Below are positions 42,595 to 52,721 of a stretch of 64,000 bases of DNA, in pieces; position 1 is the first letter of the stretch; each line of letters opens with the position of its first letter. Below the pieces are notes generated by a model, which saw only the letters and a program-made list of their open reading frames with translations, made no database searches and was not told where the DNA came from. A program made the position numbers and the translations under genes. This DNA is from Planctomycetota bacterium (GTDB taxonomy: Bacteria; Planctomycetota; Planctomycetia; Planctomycetales; Planctomycetaceae). The stretch lies in the NCBI GenBank assembly GCA_018242525.1, contig JAFEBS010000004.1, positions 70,870 to 134,869 of the forward strand, read 5' to 3'.

Positions 42595-44943
42595 TCAGGA
42601 ATCTCGCGATTCCAGATCCACGGTCTGTTTCCCGTTCGACTTTAATCGCGAGTTCTTTTTATCATCCTGATAGTAGGCTCCGCCGTTCTCTCCGTACCCG
42701 TATTTGTATCCGTAACCGTACCCATATCCGTAGCCGTATCGATACCGATAGTATCGCGAAAGCCCGTATTGTCCGTATCCGTAGCCTTGCGTTGAGCCAA
42801 CGCCATTGACAACCACGCCGATCAGATTTGCGCCCAGTGATTTCAGAAGTTCCGTGGCTCGCGCGGCCTCGGCTCGCGTCCTCTTGCTGATTCGAATCGT
42901 CATTAACACCCCGTCCACACGCGCGGCAACGGATCCGGGATCCGTGACGGCAAGCATTGGCGGAGTATCAACCAGGACAAAATCGTATTTCTCTCGTAGA
43001 ATTCCCAGCAGTTCATCAAAGCGCTGCGATGTCAGCAACTCTGCGGGATTGTCCGGGCGGGTGCCACACGGGAGAATGAACAGGTTCGGGATTTCCGGTA
43101 TCGCCTGGATTGCATCCGGTAATTCCGTGTCTCCCTGAATGACTGTCGACATACCAAGCTTAGACTCAACACCCATCAGTTTATGGATTCGCGGTCTTCG
43201 AAAATCGGCATCGATCAGCAGCACGGATTTTCCTGATTGGGCGATGCAGATCGCCAGATTCGTGCTGAGAGTACTCTTGCCGTCACCGGGATTCGGGCTG
43301 GTGATTTGAATCACTTTGTGCTTTTCGCCACGAACACTGAAATACAGGGACGTCCGAACCGCTCGATAGGCCTCAGTCAGGCGCGATTTTGGTTGGAAAT
43401 AGGAGACCAGAGTGGGGCTGAGCTTGGACTGTGAATCTTTCGGACTCACCAGTTGTTGAATCACGGGAATGTGCCCGACGATCGGCAAGCCCAGGTGAGC
43501 ACTCACATCATCCGGGCTGCGGAACGTGCGATCGGTCATTTCCGCGAGGAATGCTAGGGCCAATCCACCAAGCAGTCCGCCCACGAGCCCCAGTGTCAGA
43601 ATTCGGTTTCGATTCGGCTCGACTTGCCATCCAAGTGTCGGGGGAGAAATGACCTCGGTCTTGTAGCCCCCATAATTCTTCATGAGGTTGATCTCCTCCA
43701 ACCGTTTGATCACTCCTTCAAAAAGCTGTTGAGTTCGCTTGATGTCTGCTTGAAATGTTGCGTCTTTGACTTCGTACACCGTCAGCGATTTCGCAGATTC
43801 GCGTTCTTGCTCAAACAGCAGATTCAGCTCTCGCTCTTTTTCTTCACTGGTCTTGATTTCCTGTCGAAGCGAGTTCAAGTAGACTGTCAGAAAATCCTGG
43901 TGTTGCGCGGCCTTTGGTTTTGCTTCATCCTTCGATTCGGGATCGGTGTCAAGCAGTGATCGAGTCAAGTACTTGCGAGTCAATTCGATCCGGCGTCGTA
44001 GTGATAATAGCTTCGGGTGATCTGGTCCGTGGTTTTCCATCAACATCTGCTCTTCCAACAGCAGCGGAAATAATTGCCCCTCGGGTGAAGTCGAAGATGC
44101 CGTGCCATCGGCTTTCGGGGAATCAACTCCGGAAAATCGGCCGGTCATCAACAGCAGGGCTTCACGATTCTCTCCACGTGCCAGCGCCGCTTCAATCGCC
44201 TGGATCTGCGCCTTGAGCTGTGATCGGGTGATCACCATTCCTGAACGCATCCCTTCAATCGTCGACAAGCGTGACTGGTGAATATTCTGGGCTGTTTCTC
44301 CTTTGCCGTTCCAAAGCAATGGTGAGTCCTGGCGAAACGTTCGGTACGCCGCCTCCTTCTCACTGAGTTGCTTGAGGAGATTGTCCTTCGCATCGGTAAT
44401 CAGTCGGGTCGTTTCTTCATTGACTGATTCGTGAGTCTTTCCCAGGAATGTCTGGTAACTGTTGATCACCGCTTTCAAGATGGTCTCGCAGCTTTGCGAG
44501 TCCGTTCCGCGGAATGTCAGGTCAAGTACCTGACCGTTTCCGCCAGCGACGTTAACGCCAAGGCCCCCAATGATCGCTGCGGTAGGATCACCGCGACCGG
44601 AAAATGGCGGCAGATTCGCCAGGTCATAGGTCTTGACTGCATCCGCCACGATCAGTGGGCTGCGGATCAGCAATGTCGCTGTCGGATCGCTCTCGGCCCG
44701 CGTCTCAATTCCGCGAATCGGGATTTCGGATGCGCTGCGTTCACGCACAACCAGCATCCGAGCGGATGACTGATAAACAGGAATCTGCTTTGTAAAATAA
44801 AGATACCCAAGTCCCGATCCAACAATTCCACCAAGGACAACCAACCACCAATGTCGGAGTAGCATCCCCAGCAGGTCAAAGCTGAATCCTTCATGACTTT
44901 CCGGCGCCGCCGTGGACTCGTCGCCCCAAGTGGCTGGCTTCAT
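42595..44943 (-). CDS. Polysaccharide co-polymerase / bacterial tyrosine autokinase (Wzc-like)
   Basis: A 782-residue inner-membrane protein. A Wzz domain with two membrane helices (about residues 30-50 and 455-475) flanks a periplasmic coiled-coil region. The cytoplasmic kinase has Walker A SPNPGDGKSTLSTN, Walker A-prime VLLIDADFRRPR and Walker B FVLVDTPPML. The C-terminal tyrosine cluster is extreme: about sixteen tyrosines within some 43 residues, mostly in GY repeats, encoded by a hexamer-like repeat near 42665-42790. Autophosphorylation of this tail would control chain length with the export pore. ATG at 44943 has GGAGAG upstream. Confidence 0.93.
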   Translation of the reverse strand: MKPATWGDESTAAPESHEGFSFDLLGMLLRHWWLVVLGGIVGSGLGYLYFTKQIPVYQSSARMLVVRERSASEIPIRGIETRAESDPTATLLIRSPLIVADAVKTYDLANLPPFSGRGDPTAAIIGGLGVNVAGGNGQVLDLTFRGTDSQSCETILKAVINSYQTFLGKTHESVNEETTRLITDAKDNLLKQLSEKEAAYRTFRQDSPLLWNGKGETAQNIHQSRLSTIEGMRSGMVITRSQLKAQIQAIEAALARGENREALLLMTGRFSGVDSPKADGTASSTSPEGQLFPLLLEEQMLMENHGPDHPKLLSLRRRIELTRKYLTRSLLDTDPESKDEAKPKAAQHQDFLTVYLNSLRQEIKTSEEKERELNLLFEQERESAKSLTVYEVKDATFQADIKRTQQLFEGVIKRLEEINLMKNYGGYKTEVISPPTLGWQVEPNRNRILTLGLVGGLLGGLALAFLAEMTDRTFRSPDDVSAHLGLPIVGHIPVIQQLVSPKDSQSKLSPTLVSYFQPKSRLTEAYRAVRTSLYFSVRGEKHKVIQITSPNPGDGKSTLSTNLAICIAQSGKSVLLIDADFRRPRIHKLMGVESKLGMSTVIQGDTELPDAIQAIPEIPNLFILPCGTRPDNPAELLTSQRFDELLGILREKYDFVLVDTPPMLAVTDPGSVAARVDGVLMTIRISKRTRAEAARATELLKSLGANLIGVVVNGVGSTQGYGYGQYGLSRYYRYRYGYGYGYGYGYKYGYGENGGAYYQDDKKNSRLKSNGKQTVDLESRDS

Positions 44944-45138
44944 CAATTCTCTCCATTGTTAGACTTCAATTCCGTGTACCACCTTTGGCATCTGTCGCAG
45001 ATTAGATTAGGCATCGACAGGGAGCAGATGCACGTGGCAAATTTGCGATTTCCCACAAGTTCTGGAGAAACGTTGATCCATTACAGAATGTCGGCACGTC
45101 ACGTTCACGAATGTTGATTCATGATGAACACCAGCCGG

Positions 45139-45984
45139 CTAGAAGTTGCCTTCGCGGCGCTTCAGCTCCATTTCACGGCGCTTCAGGACGATCAACGCCT
45201 CGTAGTTCGCCATCAATCGACTGAAAGTGAGCCCCGCCCTCCCTTCCAGGATTCCTCCTTTACAGATGAACTGGTAAAGGAAGCGGAGCATCCCGCGGCA
45301 AGGCAACTGCCGACTGAAAGCGCGCAGCGACTGCCGACGAAGGGAGCGATCGCTACTAAACAGTTGCCGCCAACTAAATGAATTCGACTCGTTGAATTCT
45401 CGTTCGGCCTCGCGTGTTGAGTAGCGATTATGACGATCGCACCAGTCGTGCAGTCCCTTACTGAAAGGGAAGTGCAGGAATGGCACACTGAGTGTTCCCA
45501 ATCGACCATTGACGGCAGGGACGGGGACTTCTCCATGCCCGCTATCTTCGAAGAGAAACGCTCCAACACGAACAAGGCGCACAATCCAGACCGGAAAGCC
45601 ATCGCTAAATCGCAGCCAGGTCCCCTGAAACATGGTCTTTCGGCACATGCGGAAGCCAACCACGTCCGGATCCGGTGCCGAAATGGCCTCTTCCAACGCC
45701 ATCTGTAACGCAGGCGTCACAACTTCATCCGCATCCAGCATCAGCACCCAGGGATTACGAATGCCCGCGCTGGACATGGCCCAATTGCGTTGCCGTGCGA
45801 AAGATTCAAAGCGATTCGTAATGACGCGCGCGCCGCAGTCGACCGCCAGCCGCGCAGTGTCGTCCTCCGAATGATCGTCAACGACAATGACGTCGTCACA
45901 CCAACTAACAGCCTCAACGCAGCGTCGAATATTGCAAGATTCATTTTTCGCAATGATGACGACAGATAGTGGAAACTGACGCAT
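45139..45984 (-). CDS. Glycosyltransferase family 2 (WaaE/KdtX-like)
   Basis: A 281-residue inverting glycosyltransferase of the GT-A fold. MRQFPLSVVIIAKNESCNI starts the nucleotide-binding domain, followed by VIVVDDHSEDDT and the metal-binding LMLDADEVVT. Layout and length resemble lipopolysaccharide-core beta-glucosyltransferases of the WaaE group. The C-terminal part carries a basic amphipathic segment (LKRREMELKRREGNF) that may bind the membrane. Sugar and acceptor are unknown. Confidence 0.87.
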   Translation of the reverse strand: MRQFPLSVVIIAKNESCNIRRCVEAVSWCDDVIVVDDHSEDDTARLAVDCGARVITNRFESFARQRNWAMSSAGIRNPWVLMLDADEVVTPALQMALEEAISAPDPDVVGFRMCRKTMFQGTWLRFSDGFPVWIVRLVRVGAFLFEDSGHGEVPVPAVNGRLGTLSVPFLHFPFSKGLHDWCDRHNRYSTREAEREFNESNSFSWRQLFSSDRSLRRQSLRAFSRQLPCRGMLRFLYQFICKGGILEGRAGLTFSRLMANYEALIVLKRREMELKRREGNF

Positions 45985-46042
45985 GTGTCGATCGGGAGAA
46001 CTTTAGCAATCGATGGATATTGTGCTGGCAGAGCGTAGCGCT

Positions 46043-46675
46043 TCACTGAGCTGGATTGTCTAACAGAACGCGCCTACGAACCATCCGGGCTGGGCTTCCC
46101 GCAACAATGGTCCAATCTTCAACGTCCCTGGTGACAACCGACTGTGCACCAACAACCGCTCCTTCGCCGATTTTCACTCCTGGTGAAATGAACGCTCGAG
46201 CGCAAATCCAGGCTTGAGAGGCGACGAAAACAGGGGCGACGACAAGTCGCATATGTGGATCAGAAACGTCATGGGACGCGGTGCAGAGCATTGTGTACTG
46301 CGAAACCGTCGCATGATCACCAATTTCCAGGAGACCAACACTGTAACAGTCCACATCGTGCGCAACTGACGCATCAGCACCAACCTTGAGATTCCAAGGT
46401 GCCCAGATCCGCGCCGTTGAATGGATCCTTGCATTTGCTCCAATGGTGGCGCCAAAGCATCTCAATAGCATTCGCCTCCACCCGAACAGGATTCTGGGTG
46501 AAGGCCGAAACAGCGTTGCGTACACGACGGACCACATCAACCGGGCCACCTTGTTGCGCCAACTGTGTGGGCTGGGACATTCGTGTTTACCGACCCGGAT
46601 CTGCAGCGGCGGATGCGGTTCCGCCGTCACGACGAATTCCTCACTTCGGACTCGCTGTGATGGAGCGTTGATCAT
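46043..46675 (-). CDS. WcaF-type left-handed beta-helix acetyltransferase
   Basis: A 210-residue hexapeptide-repeat O-acetyltransferase. Hexapeptide turns run from ATIGANARIHSTARI to FISPGVKIGEGAVVGAQSVV, with a catalytic-type His in CTASHDVSDP and the closing VAGSPARMVRRR. It would acetylate a sugar of the exopolysaccharide, as WcaF does in colanic acid. The ATG at 46675 overlaps the stop of the upstream GT4 gene by 4 bp (ATGA). Confidence 0.88.
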   Translation of the reverse strand: MINAPSQRVRSEEFVVTAEPHPPLQIRVGKHECPSPHSWRNKVARLMWSVVYATLFRPSPRILFGWRRMLLRCFGATIGANARIHSTARIWAPWNLKVGADASVAHDVDCYSVGLLEIGDHATVSQYTMLCTASHDVSDPHMRLVVAPVFVASQAWICARAFISPGVKIGEGAVVGAQSVVTRDVEDWTIVAGSPARMVRRRVLLDNPAQ

Positions 46676-47904
46676 CGCTCAGCCCCAATCGGAATTGTCT
46701 TGTGGTCGGTGAATCGAGTTGAGCTCAAGGCAGATGAATGGCAGTTATGGGCCTGTGTCACAGCCTCGTAATTCGCAAGAATCTGAGATTGGAATCGCTC
46801 CAGGGTAAACTGGCCGATCCTGGTCTTACCTGCGGCAACAAGCTCGTCCGCTGCGGATTGGGAGTTCAGAATTGATAGACAGTGCCTGGCCAACTGGTCC
46901 TCGTCATGAGGATCGGCGATGAACGCAGCATCGCCGACAACTTCTGGCAATGAACCACCACTGCTGCAGACCACCGGGCAACTCGAGGCCATTGCCTCAA
47001 GCGGTGGCCATCCAAATCCTTCATACAGGCTTGGAAACAGGAATAGCCGAGCCGAGCGATACAACGCCGCGATGTCAGCATCATCTGGATCGATCACAAA
47101 GTCGATCAACGAGTCGAGTTGGAGTTCGTGGATCAGCTTCCTGAGCGATGCGTCCGGTCGGGGGCCAGCGAGCGTCAGTCGAATCGGAACCATGCGGCGC
47201 ACCTGGTCAAAAACTCGGACGACTCCCGATCGGTTCTTATAGAAGCCGTTGTTTCCCAGATGAAGCATGAATGAATTGCCGCGGTTTCGGCGTTCATTCC
47301 ACCCGACCGCCGGTTCATTCCGTGCGGGGACAATTTCAGGTGCAAGTGGATGCGGGACAACATCGATTTTCGAGGAATCGATTCTCGCAAAAGCCTCAAG
47401 ATCATTCGCAGTAGATTGACTGACGGCCATGATGCGTGTCGCCCGCTTCAGGCCATTCAAGCTACTCTGAATGACCCAACGAGCGAGTCTGCGAGGTGGC
47501 GGCAGGTCAAACCGCCCCTGAGCCTGCAATTCAGGAATCAGGTCGTGTGCGGTGATGATCGTCCTGGCAGGCGGCAGCCAATGCGCGATGTATCCATGAC
47601 TGCCGTCAACAACATGGTAGATGTCTGCTGGCACCGTACGTGTAATGGATGCAGCGTTCCATGACTGTACGGAATGGTGCGCAGCTGTCCGCAATTGGCG
47701 AGGAATCCGTTGAATCGCGGATTGCTTCATCGCCAGTGACACTCGGCAACATTCAATACCCGCGACTCCACTCAGCACCCGCTGAAGTAGAATTGCGTAT
47801 CGCACCATACTGCCTGTGGAGTCGGTTGGTGCGGACTCAATCAGAGCAATCCGCGTTATCACGCCAAGTCTCGATAGGTCATCGTTGTCATGCCTTGCAG
47901 GCAT
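46672..47904 (-). CDS. Glycosyltransferase family 4
   Basis: A 410-residue retaining glycosyltransferase with a GT-B fold. The C-terminal nucleotide-sugar site has [19 protein letters not shown] with the family E-x7-E pattern, then [19 protein letters not shown]. The middle has [17 protein letters not shown]. It most resembles the WbaZ/mannosyltransferase group. The start is uncertain: ATG at 47904 or GTG at 47862, which would begin right at ITRIALIE. It is coupled to the acetyltransferase gene. Confidence 0.88.
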   Translation of the reverse strand: MPARHDNDDLSRLGVITRIALIESAPTDSTGSMVRYAILLQRVLSGVAGIECCRVSLAMKQSAIQRIPRQLRTAAHHSVQSWNAASITRTVPADIYHVVDGSHGYIAHWLPPARTIITAHDLIPELQAQGRFDLPPPRRLARWVIQSSLNGLKRATRIMAVSQSTANDLEAFARIDSSKIDVVPHPLAPEIVPARNEPAVGWNERRNRGNSFMLHLGNNGFYKNRSGVVRVFDQVRRMVPIRLTLAGPRPDASLRKLIHELQLDSLIDFVIDPDDADIAALYRSARLFLFPSLYEGFGWPPLEAMASSCPVVCSSGGSLPEVVGDAAFIADPHDEDQLARHCLSILNSQSAADELVAAGKTRIGQFTLERFQSQILANYEAVTQAHNCHSSALSSTRFTDHKTIPIGAER

Positions 47905-47973
47905 GTACCAGTCCAGGAATTACAGAGACCCGCAGAATCTATTGTTTCCGCCATTTTTCTGAATCAAAAGCCG

Positions 47974-48504
47974 CTATCTGAAAAGCAGACGGATCGTCGC
48001 GGCTGCGGTCCCGATTCCGAATCCAACTTCTGCCCCATGAATCAATCCGCCGCAAAAATGGACCCGACGCAAAGGAGCGAGGTGCAGGCTGACTGTGGTC
48101 GAAGTTTCGGGAGCCGTCGCCCACGCAGCTGCACTTCCCCACAGGATTGAAAGGGCCAGCGTCAACACTCCACACTGCAGTGCCTTAAATCCCAGTGGTA
48201 ATGTTTGTGCTGGATATCTCCTTCCACTGGTCGCCGCTGCTGCGATCACGGCCGCTGCGGAGAACGAATGCCATGCGAATCGTCTTACGATTTCGTGCGG
48301 AGAGTAAATGTAGTTGAAACTGATCAACCACAACGCGTGGTCAATCGTCAGCCCAATCGCGATTCCCACGCTCCACCACATCACGAAACTGCGAGCCCAC
48401 GCAACAGATCGAGCAAAAAGTCCGGCAACATCAGGAGCGATGTCTGGAATCGCAGTTTCACGCGGGAGTCCGAAATCAACCGCATTGGCGGACGCTTGGC
48501 TCAT
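47974..48504 (-). CDS. Membrane protein of unknown function
   Basis: A 176-residue protein I do not recognise. After about 40 soluble residues it has three to four hydrophobic segments (SFVMWWSVGIAIGLTID, SFSAAAVIAAAA, VLTLALSILWGSAAAWA, and a Gly-rich last one). The ATG at 48504 overlaps the stop of the beta-helix gene in an ATGA, which fixes this start rather than one 20 codons upstream. Coupling to a secreted beta-helix protein and the glycosyltransferases suggests a role in polysaccharide handling at the membrane. Confidence 0.7.
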   Translation of the reverse strand: MSQASANAVDFGLPRETAIPDIAPDVAGLFARSVAWARSFVMWWSVGIAIGLTIDHALWLISFNYIYSPHEIVRRFAWHSFSAAAVIAAAATSGRRYPAQTLPLGFKALQCGVLTLALSILWGSAAAWATAPETSTTVSLHLAPLRRVHFCGGLIHGAEVGFGIGTAAATIRLLFR

Positions 48505-50120
48505 TGAATTCCCAACAGCTTCATAAGTTTCAATGTGCTTGGAGTCTCGTCCCATTTCAGCCACCGCGGACCTGGTCGAGACTGAAGCATCTGTTGAGAG
48601 AATTGTAATGTACGCTCAGTCGTGGCCGAGTTTCCCGCATCATTCATCCCTGTCAAAAAGGCCGTGGCCGTGGTTCGTGTGCGATCACGCGGAAGTCGGT
48701 AAATGTTGTCACGGTCTTCTAAGCCATGCGGCCACGGTGGTGTGATTTGCGAATCCACAGAAAAAAGATTGTCGCAAAGCTCGACGTCGGAGACTTCGAC
48801 ATCTCCGCGCCAAGAAAGCCATTCACCACAGAACACATTGTCGTGAACGCGAATACCTCGGATCCTACCTGCATCTCCCCGAAACGAATCGGGGGGAATG
48901 AATTTCAATTGCGATCCATTCAATCCTCCCACCGGATTCCAGAAGAGATTGGAGGTGACAGTGGTTGGCCCGTCGGTCAGTGGGCTGAAACTCAGGCCTT
49001 CGTGAACATCGATGACGACATTATTCCGAACGACAACATGATGACCCGCACCGTCCAACTCGAAAGCATCGTCCGTCCCAAACGCCAGCCAGTTTCCCTC
49101 GACTTCTGCGATGCCCGTTTGCGCGGGATTGACACCAGGGCTGACTCGCACTCCGTCGCCAAAATCCGTCACCAGGTTGTCGCGGATTATGACCGGTCGG
49201 TCCCCAGTGCTGCAAAGCGTTGATGAGGCATATGACGAATAGACTTCGTTCCAGGTCAACCACGATCTCGCCCAATCAGATTGCGGTGTGTTGTTGTACC
49301 AGCACCGCTCGACTTGCAGATGACACGCTGGTTTGACACCAGCCCCCGCCTGCACCCCGTATGCGCAGCCGGTGAATTCGCAATCCTCCACAAGCAGATG
49401 CGTTCCATTCCAGACGCGGACTGCGGCACCCAGACCGAATTCCAGTCGCAGGCCGGTGAGTCGGATGTGATCCGCTTCAACCCAGACATTTGCAGATTTA
49501 AATTCTCCCCACTCCCTGGGGGGCGGAACAGGCTGATTCCAGACGAGACTTGCGTGGTGTGGAGCGAGCCCATTTGGCAGCCCTACAAAAAGTCGCTGCT
49601 GCTCATACCAGAAGGCTCCCATGGACTGAGCACGACCGGCCAATTGGCGCAGGTGTGGCACACCGCCCCACGGAATTCGAAACAGTTGAACGCCGTCGGC
49701 CTGTACCAGATAGACAGGCCAACTGACGGCTGTGGAAAAGATGCCACCCGTCTCATCGCGCCAGATCGCGTTCGCACAGTCCGACTCGGTCTGAGCCCCC
49801 GTGATCGTCACACTGCCGGGAGGATCGGCCATGATTTGTACCGGACGGCCAGCGAGTCCACCTCGGCGCAGGTGGACTCGCTCCCGATAGACCCCCGGTA
49901 ACACATGGACAACATCGCCGATACCGACGCAGTCGCTTGCACGTTGAATTGACCGCCAGGGTTTTGCGATCGAACCGTCGCCCCAAAAATCACTCCCGTT
50001 TTGAGAAACATACAAATGCCCCGGTGACCGCGACTTCGCTGAACCCCACGCGGTCCAGCATGCGAATAAAGCGATGCTCCAAACGAAAACATCAAACACT
50101 CGTGTACGAACCAGGGACAT
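48501..50120 (-). CDS. Secreted right-handed parallel beta-helix protein
   Basis: A 539-residue exported protein. After a signal/anchor (VFDVFVWSIALFACWTAW) it has a DUF1565-type start (LYVSQNGSDFWGDGSIAKPW, VHVLPGVYRERV) and a series of beta-helix coils (HLLVEDCEFTGCAYGVQ, RPVIIRDNLVTDFGDGVRV, HHVVVRNNVVIDVHEGLSF). Such proteins are often polysaccharide lyases or epimerases, and in EPS loci may trim or modify the polymer. Catalytic residues cannot be assigned. The ATG at 50120 places the signal peptide at the N-terminus; 41 earlier codons are rejected. Confidence 0.82.
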   Translation of the reverse strand: MSLVRTRVFDVFVWSIALFACWTAWGSAKSRSPGHLYVSQNGSDFWGDGSIAKPWRSIQRASDCVGIGDVVHVLPGVYRERVHLRRGGLAGRPVQIMADPPGSVTITGAQTESDCANAIWRDETGGIFSTAVSWPVYLVQADGVQLFRIPWGGVPHLRQLAGRAQSMGAFWYEQQRLFVGLPNGLAPHHASLVWNQPVPPPREWGEFKSANVWVEADHIRLTGLRLEFGLGAAVRVWNGTHLLVEDCEFTGCAYGVQAGAGVKPACHLQVERCWYNNTPQSDWARSWLTWNEVYSSYASSTLCSTGDRPVIIRDNLVTDFGDGVRVSPGVNPAQTGIAEVEGNWLAFGTDDAFELDGAGHHVVVRNNVVIDVHEGLSFSPLTDGPTTVTSNLFWNPVGGLNGSQLKFIPPDSFRGDAGRIRGIRVHDNVFCGEWLSWRGDVEVSDVELCDNLFSVDSQITPPWPHGLEDRDNIYRLPRDRTRTTATAFLTGMNDAGNSATTERTLQFSQQMLQSRPGPRWLKWDETPSTLKLMKLLGIQ

Positions 50121-50184
50121 CAAAATTTCTTGCAAGTGAGCCGGACAATGAATCTGCTGACCGTTGGCGCGTGCATTCCAGTCG

Positions 50185-51528
50185 TCACGGTCGACTAAAC
50201 GCGACGCGTGGCATCCCCAAAGCGATTCCGAGGCAGAATCCAACGATCAGCACGGTCGAGGGATCACCGCTATAAGCCTGATGTGAAACAATAAAGCTGC
50301 CGGCATTCGCAGCGACTACGCCCAGGATGCCGAATTGCAATTGGCGTGCCGCCCCCGCGCTCAGCGGGATTGCAGCGATCGCATCGCGAACTGCCCTGGC
50401 AAGCATCCCCAGTGCCACGAGAACAAGTACCACCCCGGGAATCCCGAGTTCCTTAAACAGTCGTCCAACCCCGTCTTCCTGCCACGATTTCTGAACGGTT
50501 ACTCCGGTATATTGCTTGCCTTGAGTGGCAGCCCCCAACCCATCACCGAGCCAACCCGATTGTCGAACGGTGACGTCAATGATACTGGTGAACGATTTAC
50601 TCGCTCGCTCAACGCCTTCGGTCACGATACTCGAAGCAAACCGGGAGTATTCATCTCCTTCTTCCTGGACTTGACTGATTGCGAACAATCCGGCCGCAAC
50701 CGCTGCTCCGAAAGCGCATGAGACCAACGCCACGCGGCGTCCGAAACGGCCAGACATCCAATGCAGCACCACAAATGTTCCGAAGAACAGGACCGGCATC
50801 ACAATCATTTTGCGGCGTCCACATAGCAGCAGCGAACCCGACGCCCAGCACGCGGCCATGATCCAGAACCATTTCCAGCGCGTCGACGGCTGCGAGGCAA
50901 TAATCACGGAAAACATGATCACGTGCGCGGCATGCAATCCCATGACATCCGGACTGCGATAAAACCCCGAAATCAGCTTGACAGTGTCTTCGCCAAAATT
51001 CCGAATCCAATCCATTTTCATTCCACCGAGTCCCGGCACGTCGATGTCATAGGCTTCCAGAAATGCTCCGGACAGGACGATCGAATTCAACACAACATAA
51101 AGAGACAGCCAGCGGAGTACATCGCTGGAACGACGGGGCCAAAGGTATCCCAGCACGACTCCAATGAACGGTGCCAAATACGAGATGCCTCCGATCGCGC
51201 AGAGCATCCAGCCGTTCTCGTATCGTATGAGCGCAATCAGTGCCCCCGGAAAGACCGCTGCCACCATTGTTTGCATGGACATCACAAACGTTGGGTAGCG
51301 CGAGGAAATGCGGTTCAGTTCACGTCGTTCGCTTGATGCGGCTCCGAGCAGGGCAAATGCCCACACAACGCCGACGATCACTGTTGGTATTACGGGATAT
51401 CCCGGGACAGATTTGCGAACGACGTCACGAGCGATATCCAGGATCACACAGGCAAAAAGTGCGATTCGCCAACTTCCCAACGCCGAAAACGCGATCAACA
51501 AAGTGATCGCTGCAAACATCCAATCCAT
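50185..51528 (-). CDS. Wzy/O-antigen ligase-like polymerase membrane protein
   Basis: A 447-residue protein with about eleven hydrophobic segments across its whole length and a larger loop around residues 280-350 (GWLGDGLGAATQGKQYTG, WQEDGVGRLFKELGIPGVVL). The GxGxG-type loop and following helix resemble O-antigen ligase/Wzy families. It is a candidate repeat-unit polymerase; the other ligase-like gene at 29819 would then be a ligase or second polymerase. Assignment rests on topology and loop pattern only. Confidence 0.75.
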   Translation of the reverse strand: MDWMFAAITLLIAFSALGSWRIALFACVILDIARDVVRKSVPGYPVIPTVIVGVVWAFALLGAASSERRELNRISSRYPTFVMSMQTMVAAVFPGALIALIRYENGWMLCAIGGISYLAPFIGVVLGYLWPRRSSDVLRWLSLYVVLNSIVLSGAFLEAYDIDVPGLGGMKMDWIRNFGEDTVKLISGFYRSPDVMGLHAAHVIMFSVIIASQPSTRWKWFWIMAACWASGSLLLCGRRKMIVMPVLFFGTFVVLHWMSGRFGRRVALVSCAFGAAVAAGLFAISQVQEEGDEYSRFASSIVTEGVERASKSFTSIIDVTVRQSGWLGDGLGAATQGKQYTGVTVQKSWQEDGVGRLFKELGIPGVVLVLVALGMLARAVRDAIAAIPLSAGAARQLQFGILGVVAANAGSFIVSHQAYSGDPSTVLIVGFCLGIALGMPRVAFSRP

Positions 51529-51557
51529 CGGTCGTTACCTTTCCCTGGTCCCTGCTG

Positions 51558-52721
51558 TCAATTCCCGCAGGCAAATTGAATCGCCTGCCACATTCCGTCG
51601 GCTGCAACCGCTGGCGAATAGCGTGCAATCCGATTATAGGCGTTTTCCCCCATTAGAGATAATGCACCGGGCACACGGGAACACTCAACAAGAATCTCTC
51701 CTAATTGATTCCAATCACCAAATTGGAACACTCGTCCGGTCTCGTTCGGCGTGACGAGATCGACATTGCACCCTACTTGATCGCTCACAATGGCCGGCAG
51801 ACCGCACGCCATCGCCTCATTGACAACCAATCCCCACGTTTCACCATGGTCAGACGGCAGGACCAGGCAATCGGACGCGCGATAGGCATCCGCCATCTCT
51901 GTCTGGTTCAGGAATCCGGCGAACCGAACCGGCAATTGATTTTGCTGGACAAACGATTCGCACTCGGAGCGAAGCTCACCATCTCCAACAATCAAAAGTT
52001 CCAGTTGTGATGCCCGATCAACCACGGACCGGACGGCTGTGAGAAGTTCCAACGGGTGTTTTTTCGGGATGAGTTTTCCACTGAACAGAAACACCGTGGA
52101 ATCGTTCCGCAGACAGAAGCGTCGTCGTGCTGCGGTTCGGGTGACTGTGGAGGCCCCGTTTGCGAAACGATCATTGTCAACACAATACGGAACCCGGAAC
52201 AGTCGCTCGGACTGGACGCCACGCTGTTGATAGAATGATTTATTGGCTTCTCCAATGTACAGACAGGCTGAGTACTGCTGTACCAGATAACTTTGAAGGA
52301 CGCGCTTCCACCACGCCCGCGGACGCATGTCATTTGCCTCACCCCGAACGAGGCACGGTACCCCCGTATGCCGACAGGCCCACAATGCCTGCAGGCAACT
52401 CTTGACGACCCAGCCGTTCACAATGAAGGCGTCGAAGTTACCTTCTCGAATCACATGGGAGATTTCCGGTGTGTCGCACCCAAAGAACGCAGTCACGCTG
52501 GGAGTACGGGCGATGTTCTTGAGAACCTTGTATTGATATCCATCCAGCAACGGAATATCCCACTTGAAACTGACATCAAACCCAGCCCCCTGGGTTCTCG
52601 CATCCGGGATCTCGCAGAAGTATACAATAAAATCCAGTCCGGGTATCTGAGAGAGAAGCCGGAAGACCGGAATCTGATATTGGATGGGATGTGATGTCAG
52701 GAATCCCACTCGGTACGTCAT
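51558..52721 (-). CDS. Glycosyltransferase family 4
   Basis: A 387-residue GT-B glycosyltransferase. MTYRVGFLTSHPIQYQIPVFR begins the acceptor domain in a pattern seen in several EPS-locus GT4 enzymes. The donor site includes FLFSGKLIPKKHPLELL, LVLPSDHGETWGLVVNEAMACGLP and VSDQVGCNVDLV. Its ATG at 52721 overlaps the stop of the upstream GT2 gene by 4 bp. Confidence 0.9.
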   Translation of the reverse strand: MTYRVGFLTSHPIQYQIPVFRLLSQIPGLDFIVYFCEIPDARTQGAGFDVSFKWDIPLLDGYQYKVLKNIARTPSVTAFFGCDTPEISHVIREGNFDAFIVNGWVVKSCLQALWACRHTGVPCLVRGEANDMRPRAWWKRVLQSYLVQQYSACLYIGEANKSFYQQRGVQSERLFRVPYCVDNDRFANGASTVTRTAARRRFCLRNDSTVFLFSGKLIPKKHPLELLTAVRSVVDRASQLELLIVGDGELRSECESFVQQNQLPVRFAGFLNQTEMADAYRASDCLVLPSDHGETWGLVVNEAMACGLPAIVSDQVGCNVDLVTPNETGRVFQFGDWNQLGEILVECSRVPGALSLMGENAYNRIARYSPAVAADGMWQAIQFACGN

